From contig CM060883.1 of assembly GCA_030762935.1 (NCBI GenBank), positions 50,533,001-50,597,000 on the forward strand: DNA of 64,000 bases, read 5' to 3'. Below, piece after piece: positions 22,774 through 34,124 of the stretch (position 1 is its first letter; each line of letters opens with the position of its first letter). The DNA comes from Hymenopus coronatus (lineage: Eukaryota; Arthropoda; Insecta; Mantodea; Hymenopodidae). The notes beneath the pieces are model-generated. The model did no database searches, had not been told where the DNA came from, and worked only from the letters and a program-made list of their open reading frames with translations. The translations under genes and the position numbers were made by a program.

Positions 22774-24231
22774 TCAAATCGAAAGACGCTTCTGCAGATT
22801 GGGATTAGCTGGTCGGTTCAATTTGTTCTTCTTAGGCGTTGGGCTAGTACTATTTTCAGGAGCACGATCCTGCCGTTTCCGCACTGTCCCTCTGGCAGTG
22901 GCGGCAGAATCCTCCTGGTCCATCTCCTCCACAAGGGAGGTCCCTTTTTCAAGAGCAGTTTTCGGTCCAAGTAGTTCGAACCGATTGGATGTGCTGATCG
23001 GCGAAGACGGCCGTCGCCGATTCACGCCCTCCTCCCCAGATGACCCTTCAGAGGAGGATACACGTGTGGAGTTGCGTGTACTTTTCTTACCTTTAGATGA
23101 CTTGGTAATAGATTGCACATTCTCTTTCAAAAAGTCTTGTCGTACATACTTGGTCTTAAACTGTTTTTCCGGGGCAGAAGACGTCGTGAATTTACCAGCT
23201 TTAGTTCCCGAGGTCGAGGCTTTCGGTGACAAGTGTGCAGGACTATTCTGTAAGCTGGCGGATTTGGCAGATGTTGATACCAACTTGGGTGTAGGTGCCG
23301 AAGGCTTTGGCAGCGCTTGGGCTAAAATGATCTTTTCCGCAATTGTAGCCCCGTTCATATCGCCGGTCTGTGTTGCGATTTCCCGACGCGGTACCGGTTT
23401 AGCTGCAACTGAGCTATAGGTACCGGACCTCGGGGCAGAGGGTTGGCGGAGTCGCAGGAGCTTCCGGGCTTCCAAGAAGGACACCTTCTCTTTCACCCGT
23501 ATCTCCTGGATCGCTCGTTCCTCTGCAAAACGGGGGCAGTCTCGGGAACTAGATGGGTGTTCCCCGTTACAGTTCACACACGATGGAGCTGAAGCACAAG
23601 CCCCATCGTGGGAGATGTCACCGCAGTGGACGCAGGTGGACTTGCCGGTACACAACTCACTAGTGTGACCAAAACGTTGGCATTTAAAGCACCTCAGCGG
23701 ATTGGGTATATAAGGCCTAACTTCGATGGCTTCATACCCTGCTCTAATCTTTTGAGGCAGATCAACCCGATCAAAAGTAAGAAACAGGGTACGAGTAGGC
23801 AGGAATTCACCGTTGATCTTACGTTGTACCCGATAAACAGCTGAGACACCCTGAGTCGCTAGATTTTCTTGGATCTCCTCAATAGACAAACCGTCCAACG
23901 CTCGGGTTGTTACTACACCGCGGGAGGAGTTCAGCGACTTGTGCACCTCGACCTTCACTGGATAGCTGGCTAACATGGTGGCTTTGAGTATCCTTGCAGC
24001 TTGCGAGGCGGAGTTGGCTTCGACAAGAAGTGTACCATTGCGAGCTCGAACGCAGGATTTAACAGGACCAGCAATGGCATCGAGACCCTTTTGGATAGTA
24101 AAAGGGCTCACCGTCAGGAACTTCTTACCTTCCTCTGTCCTATGAATAACCAAGTAGCGAGGACCACATGACTCGACTACTTCCTTTCCGACGTCTTTAT
24201 TTGAAATCAGGGGTTTAAGTTTTGGTGCCAT
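22774..24231 (-). CDS. LINE ORF1, gag-like nucleic-acid-binding protein (485 aa)
   Basis: Retrotransposon structural protein that would coat the element RNA. Three zinc knuckles are visible: C181-x2-C184-x4-H189-x4-C194, C200-x2-C203-x4-H208-x3-C212 and C218-x2-C221-x3-H225-x6-C232. This triple CCHC array follows a folded N-terminal half (residues 20-175) with RRM-like character and is typical of gag in Jockey and I-type elements. The C-terminal half (about 265-485) is rich in Ser, Lys, Pro and Thr and probably disordered. It ends with a basic cluster around RKRQDRAPEN and KKNKLNRP. The frame is uninterrupted. The chosen start is the first ATG in frame, with AAAA just upstream in minus-strand sense. 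ORF2 starts 22 nt after its stop, so ORF2 translation would require reinitiation or a similar mechanism. Confidence 0.93.
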   Translation of the reverse strand: MAPKLKPLISNKDVGKEVVESCGPRYLVIHRTEEGKKFLTVSPFTIQKGLDAIAGPVKSCVRARNGTLLVEANSASQAARILKATMLASYPVKVEVHKSLNSSRGVVTTRALDGLSIEEIQENLATQGVSAVYRVQRKINGEFLPTRTLFLTFDRVDLPQKIRAGYEAIEVRPYIPNPLRCFKCQRFGHTSELCTGKSTCVHCGDISHDGACASAPSCVNCNGEHPSSSRDCPRFAEERAIQEIRVKEKVSFLEARKLLRLRQPSAPRSGTYSSVAAKPVPRREIATQTGDMNGATIAEKIILAQALPKPSAPTPKLVSTSAKSASLQNSPAHLSPKASTSGTKAGKFTTSSAPEKQFKTKYVRQDFLKENVQSITKSSKGKKSTRNSTRVSSSEGSSGEEGVNRRRPSSPISTSNRFELLGPKTALEKGTSLVEEMDQEDSAATARGTVRKRQDRAPENSTSPTPKKNKLNRPANPNLQKRLSI

Positions 24232-24692
24232 AAAAAAAAATTGTATAAATTCATCCCCCAGTGCTCCCCACCCACCACGGAGCCCAACGAGGGGTCACCC
24301 CACTGGGGTGACAGGGCTACACAGGAGATATAGCGGGCTCGCCGTCCCACTCACCCTGGAGTTCGGTGTAATACCTAGTCCTGGCCGATTGACTAGGGGT
24401 GGGTTAGTCCCTAGCCTCCCGTTTAGGCAAATCAGAAACCAAAGCGGTGTATTAGGCTGCGCACCCTCCCCAGTTACTGAAAGACAGAAGCCCAGGCTCA
24501 GGTACGCAACCCTCAACCAACCAGGATATTCCTCTTCACCGACACGGGTCTCCACGCACGGCCTACACGTGGGTGGGCATTTTGACCTTCTGGCTCCCTC
24601 ACCACTCTGAGGTTGCCCACAGAGGGAGTCAAGGTGGCTCGGGACCCCGGGTGCGCCTAACCCGTACCTACCGTAGTAGGCCCCTGGGGGGA
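24232..24692 (-). other. 5' UTR / presumptive internal promoter region of the LINE
   Basis: About 460 nt lie between the TSD-defined 5' end (minus strand TCCCCCCAGGGGCC...) and the ORF1 start codon. The stretch is GC-rich and C/G-run-rich. LINEs of this group carry an internal Pol II promoter here; I see no diagnostic core motif. The open frames across it on both strands look incidental. Confidence 0.7.
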
Positions 24693-24707
24693 GTGTCGCT
24701 TCCTTGA
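24693..24707. repeat. Target-site duplication, right copy
   Basis: GTGTCGCTTCCTTGA, a perfect 15-bp match to 18810-18824. It is followed directly by the rest of the interrupted Rep860 copy. Confidence 0.97.
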
Positions 24708-24939
24708 AAGATATTGAACTTAAAATACCAAGTTTGGTATTTTAAGTTCTAAAAATGCTTTTTATGAGGATTCAGAGGGTCTCAAAGCATACATTTCCAG
24801 TGAAATTTTGGTATCGAAATGTTTGGTGGAATACAATACCTTCTCTATTTACTGTATACAATGCACTACAGAAAGTAATAATTCACAGATAAAGAAGACA
24901 AGGGGGACAACATTATGCATATGCTTACGTTTTTTTATT

Positions 24940-25800
24940 ACTTTCTCTACTCATACTAAGTACATAGTGTGTATAGAGAAGGTATTGTATTGTACCCAAA
25001 TATTCGATATCGAGATTTCACCGGAAATACATTTTTTAGGTCCCCCTGAAACAAAAAAAAAAGTATTTTCAGAAAAGGTCCGTGTGTGTGCGTGTGTGTC
25101 TGTGGACAGCATAACTCAAAAACGAAAAGACCATTGAATACCAAACTTGGTATTTATTTTGGTATCTTCCAAGAATGCGACACGAAGATTTTCAAGAAAA
25201 TCCCCCCACCCCCAACTACCTTTACATGGAACTTTTTTCGAAAATTTTGATTTTCTAAAAAATGACTAACGATTTTGATTAAAATGTTAAATATCAAAGA
25301 TATTTACCTGAAAAAATAAAATGTATATCTGGAATTTTCTGGGAATAGCCTCTGAAGACTACTTTATTCTGCATGAATTTTACGGATGTTCGCATAACTA
25401 CTAAACTGTAAGAGATGGACAAAAACTTAACACACAACAATTTTAGAGTACATTGAAACACACACTTTATGTAAGATACATTTTTTTCGATAAGTTGATC
25501 GTTTTTGACATATTCCTTGTTTTTGGTTTCAGCTTTGAAAAACTTTACCTTTCTCATACAGGAATGTGTCAACTCCTGTCCATATACACCAAGGAACTTC
25601 AGTCACATAGCAACCAGCTTTTGGCTTTCATTTTAATCTATGGTACTCCTTTATTGCCCTTCTACTTACAAGAAGGCAAGTAATAAGACTATTTCTGTTA
25701 TTTTTTCCTTGATTAAAATGAAGTATATAGAAGCATAAGCTTTTTAACAATAATTTATGGCAGAGATATAGAGAAAGTCACGTGAATGGAACACACCAGA
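24940..25800 (-). mobile_element. Rep860 copy, full length
   Basis: ACTTTCTCTACTCATAC to GGAACACACCAGA, 861 bp. Left flank ends TTTTTATT and the right flank begins ATTTTTATT. Confidence 0.95.
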
Positions 25801-25994
25801 ATTTTTATTTCTACGTCTACATATATGAGCTGCCAGATTATAAGCGTTATGCATTACCCATCCTCTGTTCTCAATATTTCATTATTAATCGTGCGTGCAC
25901 TCCCTCTCCTTTCATCTTCAGCAGCCTATTTGGGTCGCAGAATGGGTGGAGCAAGGCATTTACACAGCAGTAATAACAATAAACGTGCGCATAT

Positions 25995-26171
25995 TCACAA
26001 GTTGGCAGGTACTTCTGTCAAGGATAAGCAGGTCATGAGGTCGATCTTGGGAAGTTGTTTCATTGTAGGATGTGGCTGAAGGACTGTAATAACGCCGAAC
26101 TCTTTAGGTAATAAGTTGACCTCGGCTGTCATCTCAGCATCCACAGCTGCTACACTCACTTTCGTTTCCAT
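25995..26171 (-). CDS. Small ORF of unknown function (58 aa)
   Basis: An uninterrupted minus-strand frame starts METKVSVAAVDAEM and ends EVPANL. Its composition is balanced and not low complexity, and it lies in one of the few stretches free of recognised repeats. I do not recognise the sequence. It may be an exon fragment or chance; there is no supporting promoter or splice evidence. Confidence 0.2.
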   Translation of the reverse strand: METKVSVAAVDAEMTAEVNLLPKEFGVITVLQPHPTMKQLPKIDLMTCLSLTEVPANL

Positions 26172-26620
26172 ACATTATACGTGTCTTACATTCTGAGTAA
26201 GTTATCGTAATTTTATGGTCAAAACAAAGATTCTAATTCTTATTTGAACTATTACTCTTTTAGCTTGTTTTGCAAATCTATATTAATAGTATAACAGGTC
26301 TACGTGTTTTTTAATACCAAAATAATAAGCAAAATTAAAAACAAAAATGAAAAGAGTGGACATGATTTATTATTTAACCATCTGACCACATTTAGGGTTT
26401 CTCAAAAAACACAGAATACTTAAAATATGAAATAACCACATAAAACAATATGACTTTGATAACAAAACTGGACAAGACAACAATAATAGTACAAATTCTG
26501 AAATTATTATAAAAGGATATAAATGTAAATTTAGTTAAATTATATAATTAAACAACGTGTTTCCATTAGGGTGGTTTCTCAAAATGGCTGCTGAATATTT
26601 TATTATTTTATGACAATTTA

Positions 26621-26755
26621 GCTCAACTATTAAAGTGCCAATGCAATGGCCGAGATTAGGCAATTTCAACCAATTGCGGTCATCCGACTGGAGCGAAATT
26701 ATCAAAACATCTTATTGCAGCTGATGTTCTTTTCTTTGAAATCTTGTCGCACCTG
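26621..26755 (+). repeat. Unclassified dispersed repeat, copy 1
   Basis: Shares CAACTATTAAAG(T/C)(G/A)CCAAT, GAGATT, CAATTTCAACCAA, GCGGTCA and GCAGCTGATGTTC with 40207-40320. Confidence 0.6.
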
Positions 26756-27105
26756 ACGTTCGTTTGTTATTGGTAACAAGATGACAATTCAGTCAGCCAA
26801 CCTTCACTTTAAATAACTGTCAGTTCTACAATTGTATCTTCAATTAATACTGTTACAATGTTTATTTAAAGTTTTGTCCAATTCATAATGTATTTAGTTA
26901 AAAAAAGCGATTGAAAATAAATATTATTTGTATTTATTATGTATGAGATGAGTGCCATAACCTCAAACAAAATGACATTTGTTTCCATTTCATGTATTTC
27001 TTATTAAAAGCTGAAATAAAATAATCATTCCTTATTTATATTTTGCTATCAATATTCGTACATTGGGGTAGTCACGGTCGGCAGTATAATTCAGGAGGCA
27101 GTGTA

Positions 27106-27128
27106 GAAAGAAAGAAAGAAAGAAAGAC
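27106..27128. repeat. (GAAA)n microsatellite
   Basis: About six AAAG units. Confidence 0.9.
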
Positions 27129-27764
27129 AAAGAAAAAAAACATTCAGTATATAAACATGGTCGAATGACTATGAAAGTATTACAATCATAACCTGATATA
27201 ATTTCCCTTTCTATATATTATAAATTATTAATAGTCTATTTTGCTGAATTGTGTTATCAATTACAACTCGTCTTTTCATGTCTTAGGACAATTCACTTGT
27301 GTTATTTATTATGACAATACGGTGCTCTATTGTTTTTTCTAATTTCTGTTTTCCTCGCAAACATATTCGAACACAGATCTTAAGGGGACCAACCAAAATT
27401 CTTGAAGATGTTGATTTTTGAACCTTAGCACATTAATATACTGTGGTCTTTGAAGATTAATACGCCGAAGTTATTTTCAGCCACTTGCAATTTGAACACT
27501 TATCGCGTGGAAAGCTTCTACGGAACTTTAAATAGTAACAACATATGATACTTCAAATATTCAAAGGCCTGTTTCTCTAAATGGCATTTTTAATTCATAT
27601 AAATGTTCAAAATGCGCATTGCGGTGCACATTTCAACCAATCAGTTTGATTTTTCCACCAGAGAACCACAATATCACAGTTAATATATATTTATCGAATT
27701 CATTTCTTAAGTAAAATTATTTATGTATTTATATTAACAAGCTTAATCCGTAAAAACAATAAAA

Positions 27765-27822
27765 GTGTGCGTGTGAGCGTGCGTACGTGCGCGTGCGTGC
27801 GCGTGCGTGCGTGTGTGCGTGT
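27765..27822. repeat. (GTGCGC)-type dinucleotide tract
   Basis: Alternating purine-pyrimidine GT/GC sequence of nearly 60 bp. It is possibly the expanded CA/GT tract of a decayed Rep860 copy, since diverged Rep860-like words follow. Confidence 0.85.
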
Positions 27823-27974
27823 GAACTCATAGCATGCCGGAAGAATACCAGTTTACTACTTAACTTCAGGATCTTTCCGAAATGCACCAAAATTTTTCAT
27901 CTGACATGCAAACTACTCTTTACATGAATAATTTTTGATTTTTTTTTATATCGCAAAATGTCTTAATAATTTTT

Positions 27975-28125
27975 ACTTTCTCTACACGTACTATGAAGGT
28001 ATATTAACAGGTAGAGAAGGTACAGTATTCCATCCAAAAAATCTATGTCGAGATCTCACCAGAAATCTATGTTTTGAATCCCAAAATAATTTTAAAATAA
28101 ACGGTCTGTATGTGCGCGCGCGTAC
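27975..28125 (-). mobile_element. Rep860 hairpin-end fragment
   Basis: ACTTTCTCTACACGTACTATG, CCATCCAAAAAATC and GAGATCTCACCAGAAATC, to a CG-rich tract near 28118. Confidence 0.82.
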
Positions 28126-28303
28126 GCTACACAGAAAAGAAGCAGACGAAATCCTCCTTTATTTCCTTATTATTACTCTGGATGTGTGGGTACGTCTTTC
28201 ACCAGAATTCTAAGGAAATAGTTCGTAGGTTTCTTAATATTTGAAGCAATACGATATTCTTAAGATACTCACACAGATTGACAACAGCTCACTGCACATT
28301 TTT

Positions 28304-28451
28304 ACTTTCTCTACACGTATGTGTACATAGTGAATAGAAGAAGGTATTCTATTGCACCCAAAAATTTGATGTCGAGATTTCACCGGAAATACGTGTTTTA
28401 AGACCCCCTGAATCCCAAAAAAAGCATCTTTAGGAAAAGTTCCACACATGC

Positions 28452-28508
<57 letters not shown>

Positions 28509-29212
28509 GACAGCATAACGCAAAAATGAAAAGACCGTTCAATACCAAGCATGGTATTTAACCTTGGTATCTTCAGAGGATGTAACACGAAATTTTCAAG
28601 AAAATCCCCCACCCCAAACTACCCTTTACATGGAACATTTTTCAAACATTTTGATTTTCTCAAAAGTGATTTTGATTTTAATTAAAATATCCTATATTAA
28701 AGATATTTACATGACAAATAAAACACATATCTTGAATTTTCTGGTAATATCCTTTGAAGACACCTTTATTCTGGATGAATTTTGCGGAATTTTGCATAGC
28801 TGGTAAACCGTAAGAGATATAATATAAAATTACCGAACAAAAAATGTAGAGCTTGTCAAAACACACAATTTACGTTATATATATATATATTTTTTTTTTT
28901 TTTCGTGGAGTAAACCGATTTTGACATATTCCTTGTTATTGGTTTTAGGTTTAAATACTTATACTTTTGTATTACGAGAATTTGTCAACTCCTGGTCATA
29001 TAAACAAAGGAACTTCAATCACATAGTAACCAGTTTTTAAAAGATTTGACTATATCTTTAGCCAGTGATACTCCGTTATTTCCCTTCTACTTACAAGTAA
29101 TAAGAGCTTTTCTGCTAGTTTTGTCTCCATTAGCATGAAGTAAATAGAAGAATTGTTAACGATAATTTGTTACAGAGATGTAGAGAAAGTCATGTGAATG
29201 GAACACACAAGA
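28304..29212 (-). mobile_element. Rep860 copy, full length with long CG/TG tract
   Basis: ACTTTCTCTACACGTATG to GAATGGAACACACAAGA. Its CA position holds (CG)n then (TG)n at 28449-28507. Confidence 0.94.
28449..28507. repeat. (CG)n(TG)n microsatellite inside Rep860
   Basis: About 17 bp of CG followed by about 40 bp of TG; potential Z-DNA-forming sequence. Confidence 0.95.
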
Positions 29213-29217
29213 AAAAA

Positions 29218-29933
29218 TGTCTGTGTGTGTGTGTGTGCAGCATTGCTCAAAAACGAAAAATCCGTTAAAAACCAAACTTGGTATTTAGGTTTGGTATCTT
29301 CCAAGAATGCGACATGAAGATTTTCAAGAAAATCCCGCACCCCCAACTACCCTTTACATGGAACTTTTTTCGAAAATTTTAATTTTCTAAAAAAATGGCT
29401 CTAACGATTTTGATTAAAATATCGTATATAAAAGATATTTATCTTGGGAATAAAAAGTATACCTTGAATTTTCTGGGAATAGCCTCTGAAGGCTACTTTA
29501 TTCTGGATGAATTTTACGGAATTTTGCATAACTGCTAAACCGTAAGAGATGGACAAAAACTTACCACACAAAAAGTGTTGAGCACGTTAAAGCACACAAT
29601 TTATGTAATACACATTTTTTTCGTGGAGTTGGTCGTTTTTGAGACATTCCTCGTTATTGGTTTCAGATTTGAAAAACATACTTTTCTCATACTGGAATTT
29701 GTCAACTCCTGTCCATACAAACAAAGGAACTTCAGTCACATATCAACAAGCTTTTGACACAGACTTTAACCTATGGTACTCCCTTATTTCGCTTCTACTT
29801 ACAAGGAAGCAAGTAATAAGACTCTTTCTGCTTATTATTTCTCGATTAGTATGAAGTAAATAGAAGTATAGGCTTTTTACCAAAAATGTGTTGCAAATAT
29901 GTAGAGAAAGACATGTGAATGGAACACATCAGA
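29218..29933 (-). mobile_element. Rep860 copy lacking its hairpin end
   Basis: Begins in the GTGTGTG tract right after the previous copy and runs through CGAAAATTTTAATTTTC to GGAACACATCAGA. Confidence 0.92.
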
Positions 29934-29945
29934 TTGCTTTTTAAA

Positions 29946-30290
29946 CAAAATTACTACATAAAACTACTGTTCGAGTACTGTCCAGCTGTGTGACTGTTGC
30001 ATAGCACATTGTACTGTAAGTGTGGGACGTTGACGAGAGGCTTTCTTTCTCTTATCCAGCCATGAAGGATATTTCTCCTTTAGAAAATGATTACGAACGC
30101 TTACGGAACGTTCTCCTAATTTAGCAGTTGGAATTCAGCGATAATTCCGGTTTCTAGAGAAGTCTGACTGCATTTCAAAACACTATCTTTGAAGAGGAGA
30201 ATGAACAGAGATAAAGCACACCCAGGAGTATCACTTTTAAGAAGCGAAATGATTTTGGTTCTCTACAACGTTTCTGAACCTCAAAATCTA
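29946..30290. other. No recognisable feature
   Basis: Unique-looking sequence of mixed composition. No ORF over 60 codons and no repeat match noticed. Confidence 0.35.
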
Positions 30291-30294
30291 AAAA

Positions 30295-30798
30295 TCGGAT
30301 GTGTTCTATTCACATGACTTTCTCTACAGCGCTGTAACAAATTATGGTTGAAAAGCACATTCTTCTATCTACTTTATGATAATCGAGATCAACATAAGCA
30401 GAAATTGCCTTAATTACTTGCTTCCTAGTGCAGTGGAAATTAAGGGAATATACCAAGCTAAAACGATAGTCAAATCTTTTAAAAGCTAGTTGTCATGTGC
30501 TTGAATATACAGGCCCAGGAGTTTACAACTTCCCGTGTGAGAAAAGTATTCTAAATCTCTAACAAACAACAAGAAATATCCCAGAAATGGTCAATTCCAC
30601 GAAAAATAACCGCATATGACATAAATTGTGTGTTTTAACTTGATCTACATTTTTTATGAAGTAAGCTTTAGTCTATCTCTTACGGTTTATCAGTTACACA
30701 AACTTCATTCAGAATAAAGAGCTATTCCCAGAAAATTCAAGACATGCATTTTATTTTCCACATAAATATCTTTAATATATGGTATTTTAATCAAAATC
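30295..30798 (+). mobile_element. Rep860 copy, 3'-truncated
   Basis: TCGGATGTGTTCTATTCACATG to TTAATCAAAATCAT, then breaks at CTGCGCGCGG. Confidence 0.9.
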
Positions 30799-31042
30799 AT
30801 CTGCGCGCGGTGAATTCTCTTTAGGCCAATGTAAATGTTTGAGCACACATTTCACCACTTCATTTTAGTAAGTTATGGATACGTTACAAACATTTATTAA
30901 ATGCGTTCAATAGTATTGTCTTTTTGTCGTTTTCCATGCGCATACTTCGTAACATTAACTTGTTCAGACGTATTAACTTTCAAACTATTTGTTTTCAGCC
31001 ATTCCCTCTTAGCAATTTAGTTTCGCGCGTTCTGTGAATTAT

Positions 31043-31457
31043 CAATTTCTCTAGCCCGTATGTACAATACATAGTGAACAGAGAAGGTATTGTATTGCAC
31101 CTAAAATTCGACATGAAAATTTTGCCAAAAATATGTTTTGAGGCCCTCTGAATCCAAAAAAGGTATTTTATAAACATGTCCATGCGTGTGTTTGTGTGCA
31201 TCTGTGGGCAGCATTGCTCAAAAACGAAAAGTCGGTTAAACACCACACTTGGTATTTAAGTTCAATACCTTCCAAGGATGCGACACGATTTACAAGAAAA
31301 TCTCCCACCTCCAACTTTCGAAAAAATGTATTTTCTCAAAAGATAGCTCTAACAATTTTAATTAAAATATATTATGTTTAAGATATTTTCATGACAAAAT
31401 GTATGTCTTGAATTTTCTGGGAATAGCATCTGAAGACCTCTTCATTTTTATTAGAAA
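31043..31457 (-). mobile_element. Rep860 copy, truncated
   Basis: CAATTTCTCTAGCCCGTATG to GAATAGCATCTGAAGACC. Confidence 0.88.
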
Positions 31458-31459
31458 TT

Positions 31460-32000
31460 CAATCAACTGCATTATTTTATAATTTAGAAAAATCAAAATG
31501 GGTTTCTAGAGCCCAGTTGTTATATTTTTCAATTAACTATTTAGAGAGTGTAAGCTCACAAAACCACGAAAACCTCACGCTGCGGTCAGGGGCCACGTGA
31601 TTTGGTGTAGTAACCTTCTTCGTTCTCACGCTGGAGGTTTACTTACTATGAATATGGTAAAGTAAAAATTAAAATCTTTGCCTAAGCAGTTTATATACTG
31701 CATTGACTCGTTCACTCTCCGGATGACAAGGCAGGTTATATGGAGTCGTGGGTATTCTGCAAGTTTACCTACAGTATTTTTATATGTAACGCGGTTTATT
31801 AGCAGAAGGCAATATACATTTCAGAAACTTTGATTTGGGCGATTTTCCTACTTGAATATGCTTAGCAAAGAATTAAACTCACTGCGTGAACGTTTTTTAT
31901 TTTTTATTATTTCTCAGTTTAAACCCATGAGAAATCCTTTCTTCACTATTCGCTCATCATGACATAGAAAACTGGATTGTCAGATAACAGCTGAAATGTT
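31460..32000. other. No recognisable feature
   Basis: Nothing supported. Confidence 0.35.
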
Positions 32001-32002
32001 TT

Positions 32003-32703
32003 ATTTCTTTAGCACGCATGCATATAAAACGTACATAGTAGCTAGAGAATATATTGTATTTCATCAAAAAAAATTTTTTTTAGAAAAAGGTCCTCGCGGG
32101 TGCGCGTGTGTGTTGGTGTGTCTGTGAACAGCATACTTCAAAAACGAAAATACCATTAAATACCAAACTTGGTATTTTTCTCAAAATGGCTAACGATCGT
32201 GATTAAAATACCGTATATTAAAAATGTTTACATCACAAATAAAAATTATATTTTTAATTTGCTGGGAATAATCTTTGAAGACCTCTTTATTCTGGACGAG
32301 TTTTGCAGAATTTTGCATAACGGTTAAACCGTAAGAGATAAACAAAAAACCCAGTACACAAAAAATGTAGATCTCGTTAAAACACATAGGTTATGTCGTA
32401 TCCGACCGTTTTCGAGATATTCCTTGTTATTGGTTTCAATTTTAAGCTACCTAACTTTTGTCAAACGGGACCATGCAAAGCGATCCGAAGCTCAATTATT
32501 TCACATAACAACCAGCTTTTAAAAGATGCGAATATTGCTTTAGCCTAGTGTATTCCCTTATTTACCTTCTACTTACAATGAAGCAAGTAATGAGACTAAT
32601 TCTATTTCTCTTAATTAGTATTATGTAAATAAAAGAATAATTTTTCGTAAGAGTAGTTTGTATATGGACCAGCTATTGAAAGTTACGCAAATGGAGCACC
32701 ATC
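32003..32703 (-). mobile_element. Rep860 copy with internal deletion
   Basis: TTTCTTTAGCACGCATGC to CAAATGGAGCACCATC. The part after CAAACTTGGTATTT jumps to TCTCAAAATGGC. Confidence 0.85.
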
Positions 32704-34120
32704 TTACATGCATTCATGAAGGAATGAACCTCACTCATATCAATTAGAAATAATTTATAAGTAAACGCTTTTATCATGATTGAGGTAAAATGGATAGTGG
32801 TATGGATATGCTCTTTTGCAAATGTAAGTTATTTCTTCCTGTTTGTTGCAGTTGTATAAGGCTTCTTCTTGGAGTTCGGCCATAGCGTCGGTAATTTAAT
32901 AAGACACGACCAACGAACATTTGGTCAGATAACTCCTTTCCAAACATTGTCTACTATTGGCCGTAATTGAGGAACACTTAGTTTTGGATTATATTGTATT
33001 CTGTACAATGAAACGTTCGTCTCATCCATTCAGTCTCTTTGCTTAGGTTTTCTTAACAAAAGAGTAGCCTATCTCCCTAAATTTATTGACTAAGTACTGA
33101 ATGGAGAGTGAGATTTATTTACAGTTTCTCCTGTCTTCTAAATCAACACAGGTTTACACTTACCTGCCTAAGATAATAACTATACTCCTTTCGCTTGTCC
33201 ATTTCAAACGCTACTGACAAAAATTACACGACTGCGACCTCGGCATGTTATGGCAATTCGTGCATGTAGAAGTGTTCACCACAGTGGACATTCCTAAAAC
33301 TGCACGAAAAGAGAAATTGTATAGACGTTGTAATTATTTCTTTAACGTTGCTATGTCGTGCAACAGTATAGCTTTTGAAATCCATTTTCCATTAGAATTC
33401 ATCTTGACACTAGATTCATCAAGTATGTATAAATGGTTCATGAAAAAACAAGCTTTTAAGCAGATGGAGAAAGGATTTTCATTGAAAACATGTGTACAAA
33501 TAAAAGTATTATATAATGTAAACACATAATATGGTGTCTTTAATATAAATAGCTATCGAGATATAGTTACATGAGCCTAATATAAATTATATTAACTCCC
33601 CTGAAGGGAATTGAATACTGCAAAAGAAACATTTATATACTATTTTATTTAATTGTATGGTTTATTTTCAAAGTATAAGCGTTTTTACGTTAAAAAGTAT
33701 GTAACGTTCTGTTGTAAAATGCTTTATTAGCTATGAAACTTTGCTAAGAAACACACTAAACTTTGACGAGACAATGAAGATTCCCAAGTACCTTATTCTG
33801 GTAAGTATTTAAGGAGTTAATTTTAAGCGATTCAGTGTATTAAACCACCGATCACGACTTCTTTTCAGGTTAATACAACAATTTGTTCTTCGCTTTTAAC
33901 ATACATCTCAATTTTCTTTTGATGAACACTACATATATCACCTTTAAAGAAATTAAATGCACGCCGAGATTGTCCGGGCATGCACCTATGGAGTAGAAAA
34001 TTAAATCACTCATGGAAGCCGGTTCCGCACTTTGAAGATTTCCTTTGGCCTCATTTAACTGTTTACGAGATTGACTATGTATATTTTGAGCCTAATGATA
34101 AAAAAAAAACAGTAATTTGT
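32704..34120. other. AT-rich interval without recognised gene
   Basis: Includes a 94-codon plus frame (33245-33529) of unremarkable composition, which I treat as chance. Confidence 0.4.
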
Positions 34121-34124
34121 CATT

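Larger units (their letters stand above)
18825..24692 (-). mobile_element. Non-LTR (LINE) retrotransposon, two ORFs with RNase H, near-complete
   Basis: The element is bounded by a perfect 15-bp direct repeat (18810-18824 and 24693-24707). Read on the minus strand it has a 5' UTR of about 460 nt, ORF1 (gag, 24231-22774), a 22-nt gap, ORF2 (22751 to 19061, one frameshift) and a 236-nt 3' UTR. Base composition is clearly more GC-rich than the surrounding DNA. It interrupts a Rep860 copy whose two halves (18169-18824 and 24708-24876) join cleanly, which independently confirms both ends. An ORF2 ordered endonuclease-RT-RNase H with a CCHC gag is the layout of the I/Jockey group; I infer the I-like or a neighbouring RNase H-bearing clade. 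The 3' end reads ...CACCATTATCA with no long poly(A). Apart from the frameshift it looks full length and relatively recent. Confidence 0.95.
18169..24876 (+). mobile_element. Rep860 copy split by the 5.87 kb LINE
   Basis: Left part 18169-18824 starts TCTAATGTGTTGC, directly behind the A-run that ends the previous copy. The right part 24708-24876 resumes at AAGATATTGAACTTAAAATACC and ends CAGAAAGT. The region between is the LINE. Confidence 0.93.
25807..27960. other. Longest stretch largely free of recognised repeats
   Basis: Holds the 58-aa ORF (25995-26171), one dispersed repeat (26621-26755), a GAAA tract (27106-27128) and a GTGCGC-type tract (27765-27822). No gene structure is recognised. 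Confidence 0.4.

Noticed and set aside
22751..23419. 222-codon plus-strand frame opposite ORF1
   Set aside because: It is antisense to the gag C-terminal half. The gag frame has three zinc knuckles and is clearly the real one.
33245..33529. 94-codon frame
   Set aside because: No motif, AT-biased composition and an opposing open frame on the other strand; treated as chance.
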